This document shows positions 21,901-34,200 of a DNA stretch of 64,000 bases, one piece after another. Positions within the stretch are counted from its first letter, which is position 1. The number at the start of each line of letters is the position of its first letter. Source of the DNA: Achatina immaculata. Its lineage: Eukaryota > Mollusca > Gastropoda > Stylommatophora > Achatinidae. The DNA lies in assembly GCA_009760885.1 (NCBI GenBank), contig CM019691.1, forward strand, positions 33,121,814 to 33,185,813, read 5' to 3'. The notes under the pieces are model-generated. The model did no database searches and was not told where the DNA came from. It saw only the letters and a program-made list of their open reading frames with translations. A program made the translations under genes and the position numbers.

Positions 21901-24900
21901 CCCGTAGCTGACCAAGACCCTGTCCCACCTCTCCGTGGTACCCCAAGTAACAGGCCTAGCCTGGCCATAGTCCCCATGGTGGTGGAGTCTGCTGAAGAAG
22001 CATCGCACACCCCCTGCTTTTTAGCTGTACCCTGGGACTGAAAAAGTAGCCGCCATAACACGCTCTCACATCAATACGATGCTGTGCCTCAACACCTCTA
22101 AAGCATCAGCTGCAAAGAACAGCTCACAGTTACAGGGAGTTCGTACAAGTACATCAAAAGTATAAACAATATGCTATATTTGTTAAAGACTTTTGTAATG
22201 AATTTAAAATTGTATATTTCATATTCATAATCTAATATTAATTACTGTAGCAAGTTACAGATCTAACTGATACTAGTTTCACAAATTCAGTCAGTCAGTC
22301 ATTTGCATATCCCTTGCGGAACTTTGCCTCCCTTACAGCTCTCCTGTAGGCCTCTCAGTTGTAAGAAAGATGCCATCATGCTGCTGATGCATCCATTCAC
22401 AGATCATCAATGATGTCTTGCAGCCATCTTCACCTTGGTCTTCTTCTCTTTCTTTTTCCCATTATGTACAGTTCCAAGATGGTGTTCTCTAAATTCTCAT
22501 GATGTTTTAATGTGTCCAAAATATTTAAGTTTTCTCTGTTTAATTCTCTTTATTAGCCAACCTTCTTCCGTATTAATTTCTTGTAATATTGATATACTTG
22601 TTCTATTTTGTGTCCATGATATTTGAAGAACTCTTCTATAGCATTTACATTCAAAGGCATTCATTTGTTTCTTAGCTGTTTTGTTAAGTGTCCAGGTCTC
22701 ACAGGCATATGTTGCGATGGGAAAGAAAAAAAACGCGAACGTTCCTGTCCGTGCCACATAAAAACCGCGGATCTTGATATGTATAGGGGGTATAGTTGTA
22801 AAATGGAATGGAAAACAGTATTTCCATGTACTTCCGTGTACTTATTATGTTTCAAAGTATAACTAAATGTATGAAAATGTCATAAGTGCAGAGTTTTTTA
22901 GGAAAAAAGAAATAATGTGATGTTTTTTAGACAATGATTGTGTCCAGCTCACCATCGGCTAGGTCTAGATATGCACTACTTACCGTCTGAGATGTCTAGA
23001 TCTACTTGTTGATCTCGTATTGTGATTCTATGTTGCATTCTCGCTAAATTAATGTCTGAAATAACTTCCTAACTACTTCTCCAGTCGTCTAATATGTCTA
23101 GATCTACCTGGGATACTTTCAAGAACAGTGGGGTGGTCACAGGCCATGTCCATACCCCTATCTACATAATCAAAAATTGAAAAATTTCCATGTTTCTCTT
23201 CCTCTTTCTCGCTCGGCATCGCTCGTAACTAAGGACTCTTTCACCATTTTGAAAAGTGTCCCCGGAAATGCGGACGAAATATGTACAGTCTAAATGTTAC
23301 ACCAGTTGTTTTATTGAAACAAATTAATTGTCACTATAACGACTAGGGCACGCAACTCAGTAATCGGAAATTATCACTGTAGCGACTTTGGCACGGGAAG
23401 AGTTAAGAATCTTGTTTTTGTAGTTCTGTCTGTTCCTCTCCACAGCTTCTTTAGTTATTTTAGTTTTTGAAGAGCGATAGATGTCCTCCTTAATTTCCCT
23501 CATTGTATCTCCATTATTAGTTACTAATGATCCAAGATATTCAAAACTCTCCACCTCTTCCAATTTTTCCTCAAATTTCACAAATTACTAGTTTAAAATT
23601 TCAGTTTCTAATTAGATGTAATCTAAAAAGGACATAAAGTGCAGTCTTATTTTCTTGACAATCCAAAGACAGCTTACATTAGTGTGATTTGTAAATTACT
23701 GTAGTCTTGTTTAAATCATAATATCTTTTACACTTTCCCAGGGACGACACGTAATAAATGCAGCAAGAAAACTAGCAACAGAGTCTGCCTCACCAAAGCA
23801 AAATGTTCCTCCTCCACTTCCGCAAGCACCGCCAAAGTCGTAAGATAATTATTTTGCTTGATTTTCTTTTTATTCCATCTTTCATCAGTTTATCAGCTGC
23901 TTGTAAATATTTGGCATGTTTATTTTATCTTATGAGACAGATTTGCAGTACTCAGGCTGAATGAGGCAGCAGTCAGTGACCCATAGCAGTCAGCTAGTAT
24001 CAGGGTTAGTGACCCACAGCAGTTAACTAGTATCAGGGTTAGTGACCCACAGCAGTTAACTAGTATCAGGGTTAGTGACCCACAGCAGTTAACTAGTATC
24101 AGGGTTAGTGAACTGTAACCAACCAAAATCCTATTCTAGCCCCAACTGGTGACCCTGCAAACAGACAGTAGCCAGGTTGAGCAAATAAGGCTTACGGTGG
24201 GAAAATGAGGCTGTTCCTAAAATTCCACCAAGCCAAAGTCTGATGTATCAAGGCATAAGGTGCATAACAACATAGTGCTATTAACACCCTTATGATGGTG
24301 AACAGGAGGAAGAAAGAGATATTAGCTTAGATCATGACAGTTTTAATGTTTTTTTTCTATTTCCACTATTTACATCAGTCAACCCATGATTTTACCATGA
24401 GTAATCAGCGTATAAGTATACACAATTAACTCTTTCCATGCTACAGGAAGAAACGTGGACGTTCAGTTGGGTGCCGGAGTAAAAGCGCGGGTCTTGATAT
24501 GTATAGGGGGTATAGTTGTAAAATGGAATGGAAAACAATATTTCCATGTACTTCCGTGTACTTATTATGTTTCAAAGTATAACTAAATGTATGAAAATTT
24601 CATAAATGCAGAGTTTTTTAGGAAAAAAGAAATAATGTGATGTTTTTAGACAATGATTGTGTCCAGCTCACCATCGGCTAGGTCTAGATATGCACTGCTT
24701 ACCATCTGAGATGTCTAGATCTACTTGTTGATCTCGTATTGTGATTCTATGTTGCATTCTCGCTAAATTAATGTCTGAAATAACCTCCTAACTACTTCTC
24801 CAGTCGTCTAATATGTCTAGATCTACTTGGGATACATTCAAGAACAGTGGGGTGGTCACAGACCGTGTCCATACCCCTATCTACATCATCAAAAATGGAA

Positions 24901-27900
24901 AATTTATGGTGTTTCTCTTCTTTTTTCTCACTCTGCATCACTCATAACTAAGGACTCTTTCACCATTTTGAAAAGTGTCACCAAAAACGCAGACGAAATA
25001 TGTACAATCTAAATGTTACACTGGTTGTTTTAATGAAGCAAACCAATTGTCACTATATCGACAATACGTATGATGTCAGAAAACTGGAAGGACGCTACAG
25101 TGACCAAAGTCACGGGAAGAGTTAAGTATATAACTATACATGAAGCCACTGCAGTAAAGTTATGACAACAGAATGTATAAACTAGGAAGAAAGTAGAAAT
25201 GGTTGTGATGTTTCGATGTGAACCTTAATCATACAGAAACGCACAAGATGAAGAAATTGAGAAAGAAGATAAAATATGAATTCAGATGGTATGGAAAAAA
25301 ATAGAGTAAATAAAATAAATGGAGCTTTAAGAGCTTGTAAGAGGCTGTGTCCAGAAATGCTATGGTGGAGTGTTGAGAATGTTTAACTGGAGACTTGTAA
25401 TGTGTGATAGATGGATTATAAAGAGGGGGAGAGGGAACCACAGAAAGGGGAGAGTGGTATAATGGTAATCTAGCTGGGTGAAGGTGAAATAGGTGATTGC
25501 AGTTGGGGTAGAGGAGTTGTACTCTGATGCCATGAGGAGGTTTTGAAATATGTATAGCAAATGAGAAAGGAGTGGAACTTGGTGCAGTTGGTGCTTGTAG
25601 GAGAGGGAATGTTAGGTGTAACTGAATTGCAAGTTCAAACCATGTAGTTCCAGTACCCCATATTCCTGAATCTAGTGGTTCTCAAGCATTAGACAGCTTT
25701 TGTCAGTGTGGCATTGTTTGATGGCTGTTACCGTAAAATAAGATTTGCCTCTGTCGTCGGGGCCATTGAAATGATTAAGGACTGGTTTCAAAGCATGCTG
25801 GATATCATACAGATGTTTCTGCATGAAGTCACCTAATCAGAAATCATTCATTTGCATGTCCCTTGCGGAACTTTGCCTCCCTAACATCACTCCTGTAGGC
25901 CTCTTAGTTGTGAGCAAGATGGCCTGTTGCTGATGCATCCATTTACAGATCATCAATGATGTCTTGCAGACATCTTCACCTTGGTCTTCCTCTCTTTCTT
26001 TTTCCCATTATGTACCCTTCTAAGATGGTCTTCTCTAGATTATCATGACGTTTAATGTGTCCAAAATATGTAAGTTTTCTTTGTTTAATCCTCTTTACTA
26101 GCCAGCCTTCTTCAATATTAAGTTCTTATAGTATTGATATATTTGTTCTTTTTTTTTGTCCATAATATATGAAGAACTCTTCTGTAGCATTTACATTCAA
26201 AGGCATTTATTTGTTTCTCAGCTGTTTTGTTAAGTGTCCAGGTCTTACAGGCATATGTTGCGATGGGAAAGATGCATGCCCTTAAAAATCTTATTTTTGT
26301 AGTTCTGTCTGTTTCTCTGCACAGATTTTTTAGTTGTTTTAGTTTTTGAAGAGCGATAGATGTTCTCCTTGTAATTTCCCTCATTTATCTCTATTATTAG
26401 TTAGTAGTGAGCTAAGGTCAACTCTCCACTTCCTCCGATTTTTCCTCTTTCACCACTGTATATCCTGCATCTTTTGCATACTATGGTACATATCACAGTA
26501 CAGGACTCTCATGGAGGATAGTTTTGGGAAATGTGATCTTTTTCGTCTCCCTGACTACAGGGCAGGTAACATAGCAAAGGTGGTTACATTTTCTGGTGCC
26601 AGCATGTACAAGAATGTCCTTAAGATTTAGTTCCCATTTGTATGCTAATAGGGATAAATCAGAGATGATGTCGTGAGTATTGGGGTCGAATTGGATTAGT
26701 GCAGATGGCGATAAAGAATTTTCGTAACCATCTAATGTTATGCCCACTGAACTGGCCTCTCTTAACAGCGTCCTCTTTAGATTTTCATGTGATCTACCTC
26801 TTTTTCTTCAGCCTGTTATGTCCCATTTGATAGCTTGTTTGGGGATCCTCTGATTGTTTCTTCTCATCATGACTGACATATGTCCATCTTCTTTTTCTGA
26901 TGACCCATGAGACAGGGTGTTGTTTGCTCATCTGTCTTATCTCTGCATTGTTCTTGAATTCGTTCAACTTTTATTGAGTATTTTCCTTAGGCATTTGTTG
27001 TCAAAAGAGTCTAATTTGTTGTCTGTTTCTTTAGTTGTTTTCCAGCATTTGCATGCATAAATTAGGGTGGGTATTACATTTAAATTGAATAATCTTAACT
27101 TGGTTTTTGTGCTTATAACTTTTGAATGCCATATGTTCTCAAGATTCTTGAAGGTCAATGCTGCTTTTGCAATTCGAATTCTAACTTCCTTTCTGGTGTC
27201 ACCATCCTAGTCTATACAGCTGCTGAGATATGCGAAATGGTTTACTTCTTCAACAGCTGTTCCTTCTACATATATTTGTCCTTCGTCGTTATTGAGAAGT
27301 TTCATTATTTTTGTTTTATCCTTGTTAATTTCAAATCCTGTTTTAGTAGTCATTGAAGACAGGGTATCTGTTTTTACTTGCATGGATTTCACAGTGTCAC
27401 TGATAAAAGTTATGTCATCAGCAAAATAATGATCTTCCAGTTGAGTCTCATGTACCCACTCAATGCCTGTTTTTACCTGTGCAGCATGTTTTTCATTATG
27501 TAGTCTATGGCAATTCCAAAAAGCAAGAGAGATAATACACTTCCTTGTTTCACACCTGTTTCAATCTGGAACCATTCACAAATTCCTTCTTCTGCATTGA
27601 CTGTACAAACATATCCATTGTAGAGATTTCTGATAATGTTGACAATCTTAGATGGTATTCCATATATTCATAAAGTTCTCCACAATGATTCTCCGTGTAA
27701 GCTATTAAATGCCTTTTTACTTATGGCTTACTAGTTGGATATAGTTAAATTCTTTCTGGAGGACATTTTCTGGGTAGTGGCGATAATGAAAAAAATTATA
27801 ATTATTTGTTGGATTCATCTATAAAGTTCGAGTTATCCTGACATAGGCAGCGAAGACGGAGGAGTTGAGAGTATGGGATGGAGTTTTTACAAGCTTCAGG

Positions 27901-28266
27901 CTGGGACGAGGTGTAAAGTAAATACATGTGGCTGTATACACTGAAACATCACAACTGTGTGCTCGTTAATTAATAAAGCTTTCTTACTTTCTTCCTAGTG
28001 TATACATGGTTTTACCACATCCATTTTAATTACAACCTTTTTGACTAATTTTTATAAATTATTCAGTGTGGGTCTCAAGGCTGTGAAGTTTGTAGGATTA
28101 AGCCTTCCAGTGGCTGCCGGTGGCGTTTTGGGTTATGCGTGGTATGATCCTGATTTTCGCAAACAGCTAGAAGACAGTATACCATATGCTAAAGAACTGT
28201 TGGAGAATATATTACCAAAGGAAAATGAAACACAATCAGTGCCTGTGGCAAGGTATTTTTTTCATA

Positions 28267-28297
<31 letters not shown>

Positions 28298-31200
28298 TTT
28301 TTATATTTTTATGTCTCCATCTCTCAGATGAATTGTAATGAAGTATGCAGGAGAAATGCAGTTAGCAAATCCATCTTATCTGTAAAAGAAATTGGAGACT
28401 TTTTTTTTGTGGCTTTATTTATGGAGAAAGTATCCTTAGTCCCAGAAGCTGCTTCAGAAAGATTTCTACAGATTGGTGTTTTACTTCTGGTGGTGAAGCC
28501 TGCAAAGAAGTCTGATTCTCTCCATTAAAAAACAAAAAAAACTTTAATAAAGCCATCTTAATCCATTTCCAGTCTTATGCCTGTTTTTGAGATCTTCACC
28601 AGAGTTGCCAACTGCAAAGACATTTAACACACAGTTGTAGGGAAAAGAGTCATCAGCCAGCCAACCAGTAGAGCAATCATCATTTTCAGGCACATTAAGC
28701 AACACTTATTATTCTGCCTTTTGAATTAATTTCCAACTTTTGATGATGTTCAATGTTGTGAACAAGTAATTCCTGTTGTATAAATTTAAAACTATTTCAA
28801 AATGCATTGTTTCATGTTTTTAAACATTTTTTAAAACCCTATCATCTGATTAATATTAGTATATACGATTTCCAGCATGTAAGAGTTTCAGTGTTTTAGG
28901 TTTCCAGCGTGTAAGACTTCTAGTGTTTAAGATTTCCAGTATGTAAGACTTCCAGTGTGTTAGATTTCCAGTAAGACTTCCAGTGTTTTTAAATTTCCGC
29001 ATGTAAGAGTTTCAGTGTGTGTAAGATATCCAGTTTTTAAGATTTCCAAAGTGCAAGACTTCCAGTATTTAAGTTTTCCAGGTTTTAACACTTCCAGCAT
29101 AGTAATGTTTTAGATGATTAAAATAATGTTAATTATTTCTTTCAGGGTGAAACCAGAAGCATCTCTTGAGAAGGCATCAGTGCGAAATGTAAGAACTATT
29201 CATTTAAATGTAATATACAGCATGTCAAACAGTACAATTAATTATTTTCCATTATTGCCATTAGTATAATTGGCATCATCCTTTTACCTAACTAAATGCA
29301 TAAGATTCTTCTTATTTACTTGTTAATGGTGTTTTCTGTTTTTGACATTATGGACATAGCTATGGTTAAGAACACATTTAACTCTTCTCAGTGCCATAAG
29401 TGTCAAAGACACCTTGTCTTAGATTCCTACCGACGTTTATATGTCATTTTGCCTCTGAGTGTGTCACTGAAATAGTTATAAAACAAATGTGTGCCATTTT
29501 CTTTTCAAGCATCTTTCTTTTTCCCGTTTTTGTTGGTATCATTGTCTGAGTGAATGATGAAGAAGAATTTCCTAGGGTGTACACAAGAAGATGATTTGAT
29601 AACCTCCCTTTCGACTGTAGTCCCTGGCATTTCAGTTACACCATGATGGGGACCAAGCTAATCCCTGATTTGTTAACGGTTGGTCGTGATGTTTGAGTTA
29701 CAACAAGGAAGCGAAGTAGGTCTTCACAGGTTATAATTTGCCAGTCTTAGTGATGCTGTCAGCTCACTTGTCCAATGAATGAAAGAATGGTTACTGGATG
29801 TGATTGCATTGGGGGTGTAGCAGAATTTCAAATTGATACCTTTGTTCACAAATATAACCAGATATTTATATTCTGTCTTGAAGGTCCAACAAGAAGTTGC
29901 TAAAGGAGCTGTACTTCAGAATTTTCCCTCTAAAGCAGGTAAAGCTTTTGTTTGTGAAGAGTTATGACATAGATTTTTACTGGAGTATAGGCAGATAAAT
30001 GACAACAATTTTTTTTTATAATACCTACACAAACATTTCCATAGAGTGCTACACATTATCAACAAGATAGTCAGTTTAGATGATTTTCAGTGAAGAATGT
30101 ATTCTAAATCTTGTTGTATATGATATGCTTAATGTAGTCATTTATAGCACCAAAAAAAAAACCCAACATCAAAGAAGTGAAAAAAATGTGGATGTGCCAT
30201 TTCAGATTTGAAGATATTTCAGTGTTTATTTGTTTTTACTAATACGATTGACTGATGTTTTTCACTGAGTAATTTTATATGACCCTTCAGTTTTTGTACA
30301 CTAAAATGCATGTTACCTGTTTTAGGTGCACCTGTATACATGTTTTAGGGTCAGTAATTGTGGGGATTGCTCCCATAAGAGCAAAAAATTTGTAAGCATT
30401 AAAGTCTTGTAATTTTAGAACAGCTGAATCATATCTGAGCATATTAAGCCTATATAATGGGTTAATCCTTTGTAATAATGTGTGTGAGATACAATGTGTA
30501 AATAATAAATTTTTTGTCACTTCAAGTTCCTAAAAAATTTTTAGAATAACAAATGTTTTTTTAACTCTTAACCTGCCAAGCAACACCCATTTAATCTTTT
30601 GCAGGGATGACACAGTGTCTGTTTTGAAGGGTTATGGTAATTTAAAACTGCAGACTCCTAAATATGTAACAAAACTATATAACAGTAGCTATTTTATTTT
30701 GAATATTTTACAAAGCTGTTTAAATGGATTATGGAAGGTTAAGAGTTAATTGTAAGTTTCTTGCATTTCAACTCTGCTACATGTTTTATACTTTTGTGTA
30801 AGATGATAAACATTATCAGTGTTCTGAGCTGTTGAAGTTCTTTTGTTACAGGAGTGTATAACTTAATGGTTAATTTTTTTAGTGTGTGTTTCCTGTTTTC
30901 TCCAGCTTTTGCTTTAAGTAAACAAATTATTATACAAGGTCCGACAGTTAAGTAATGAGACTAGTTACATAAAAAATAAAATAAACAACAATTGAAGATA
31001 TAACCTTTATTTTATTCAAAGTAAGCATTGATACAGCGAGCGGCACGATCTAACAAACACTGGAATGACCTCTGCAGTTCTTCTGTTGGTATGGCCCTTA
31101 AACTCAATGTTATGGCCCTTTGGATGTCATTAGTATTGTCAGAGAAGCGTCCTTTCAATGCTAACTTTAATTTTGGGACTAGAAAATAATTGCAGGGAGA

Positions 31201-34200
31201 CAAATCTGGGGAATAGGGTAGATGGTTGAGAATACACACTTGTGCAACTTGTACAATATTTCCTGTACAACTACCACCTGGTGAGCTGGTGCATTATCGT
31301 GAAGAAGGAAAAACCTGCCAGGTGTTGAATACTCAGGTCGGACTCTGAGAATCCTTTTCAATAGGCATTTCAAATACTTAAATAAACTTTGGCAGCAACA
31401 GTCTGTCACTCTGGAATAAATTCTTTGTAAATAACTCCTTTGCTGTTGTAGAAGCACACCAACATTGTCTTCACTTTTGGCTTTTGAAGACACATTTTTT
31501 TGCCTTTTGGTGATGATGATGACTTCCACAGAGCACTTTGGCATTTAGTTGTGGGATCATAGCGGAAAATCCATGTTTCATCTTCTGCAACAATCAAATT
31601 TAAGAAATGTCTATTTCTGTGACACATTTTGATGATGTCTTTTGCGTACTCAACATGCTGATGGTTTTGGTCGTCAGACAACGAATGTGGTAGAAACCGG
31701 CAAGCAACTATTTTCTTGCCCAAATCTTCCACTAAAATTTTACGAATGGTCTCTCGGTTAACACCAGATTCATTTACCATCATCCTCACAGTCAAACAAC
31801 AATCTTCTTGTATCCAACTTTTGCGATGAGTTCCTCATTACGAACAGAAATTGGGCATCCATGTCTAGTTACATTTGTAATCATTTCCACACTACTTTGA
31901 ATCGTGAATACCACCTGAATATCTGTGCACAAGATAAACAATTATCCCCATAAACTTGTCACATCAATTCAACTATCTCAGTGGCACTTTTTCCAAGTTT
32001 TAAACAGAATTTAATGTTAGCTTTTTGCTCCATGCTGATTACGTAACAATGCATCTCTGACTAGTTCAGCAAAATAGTGGCCTGTTTGTTGCCTGACTAT
32101 TGGGTGGCGATGAAAAGTTACCAGATCATAGATGATGGTTGCCTCTTTGGATTCCATGCTTTGCTCCATAGATGGCATTTTTGTCTTGGTCATAATAAAA
32201 TCAGTCTCATTACTTAATTTTCGAACCTTGTATATTATTGTTTCTTATTAAGATATACAGATGTTAATAAGTTATCTATTAAGATATACAAAGTTAAAGA
32301 AACACATTTGATATTGTACTTGTTTGATTGTTTTTACACTTAAAGATATGTTGAACTTTGGGATTCATACATCTTTATAAGCATTTTTCCTCCCAGGAAT
32401 CAATTTAATGTGCAAAGAAACATGGCTGAGACAACAAAAAAGTGGACAATACAAACCAAAAAAAAGATATTTATATAGGCATAAATGATTTATATAGGCA
32501 TTTATCTCTGCAGTTTTGATAAGATTGACACATTTCTGAAATTATAAAAAAAAAGTAGATTGAGACAATATTTTTTCAGAGATATAGCACAGTGTGAATC
32601 CATGAATAACAGAGCAGGTTATGATATGGTTGTTTCATACTCATGTCTTTTAACATTTTGTGGCTGTTGTTTTGTTTTTCATCACTGTCATAACAGTAGT
32701 CTCTGTATTTTTTAAAATGTATATCAAATGATCAAATTAAACATTTTTTCGTAATGACCACCAATCATGTAAATTATTGCTTATTTGATACAACTGTGTG
32801 TCAGAAATTGTAGAAGTGTTGTAAAAAGTTTATAGTAAATACAAATGTAAAAAGTTTATCTTATCTTATATCTTATATCCTTCCCGTGCCGTTAGACGTC
32901 ACATAGGGCTCGCAAAGTACTTCGCCAATTTTTCCTGTCCTCGGCGAGTCTTTCAACCTCAACAAAGGATTTTATGTCTGTTAACTTGGCCTCTCTTAAT
33001 AATGTTCTCTTCAGAGTTTCACGCGGTCTGCCCCTTTTTCTTCGGCCTGTTGTGTTCCACTTGATAGCTTGTTTTGGGATTCTCTGCTCATTTCTTCTCA
33101 TCAAGTGGCCAACATATGTCCATCTCCTTTTCCTGATCACCCGTGAGACTGGTTGTTTATAGTAAATACAAATGTAAAAAGTTTATAGTAAATAAAAAGT
33201 ATATTTTTGAAATATCCTGGACAGAACAGCTAGTTTATGATCAAGCACTAGTATTTCACCAGTCACCTAACGGGGAAGGGAAGGAAAGTGAAAGTTTTAC
33301 TAAAAAGCTAAATAAATGTAAAGGTACGGTAAAATCCCCATTTCCATGCCATTAAGTCCCATATATCCAAGACCATCGGCACATGAAAGTGTGATGTAGT
33401 CAAGTATTGTGCCTGGCTGCATTTACTTTCCCAGATTTCTCTGGTACCCATTTTTAGAGACAGGGTGGACCTGCTGGGGAGTGGGGGGGGGGGGTTGCTA
33501 AATAAATGTAAACTAAGAAATTTTAAAGTATGTGTATCAATATCCCTTGTGTGTCTGAGTGCCAGGTGTGAAAATACATGTTACATATATCTTACATTCA
33601 TGAAGTTAAGTATCATATTGCAGATGTATGTTAAGGGTAAAATAAATTGATAGACACAGTGCTAAGAAATTTGACTGACAGAGGAACTGAGAATGTCTCT
33701 GTAGAGAACACTGAAAGGTTTTGTGACACACAGGATTAATTAACATGGGCTGACTTTCTTTCAGTCAGCAAATTGTTGTGCTTTCTGGTCTTTGCATGTT
33801 TACGTGCAGCTGAGAGATGTATATGATTTTTTTTTTTTTTTAAAATTCTGTAAGCAATGATGTTTATTATCATTATTCTCATTTTTAAAAAAATATAAGC
33901 ACCTAATACAAATTTTAAAATCTCTCCAAACATTTTTACCATGTCCATATATTTATGTCTTTTTTTCTCCAGATTTTTAATATTTTCGCTTCCTTTCTCT
34001 GTTCAGCTGTATCATTTCCCCCCCCCCCCCCCCCCCGAAAGTTTCAAAAATTGAGATGTCTTTAATATAAAATTTATATTCTTGCAGTCAGTTATTTTGA
34101 AGCATACAGCACAGCTCTCTGCTCCAGTGAAAGGGATGTCGACAATGTTAAGTTTGAAAATCATCAAAGGCACATGGAGAATAAGCAGTTTAAAGAAAAT

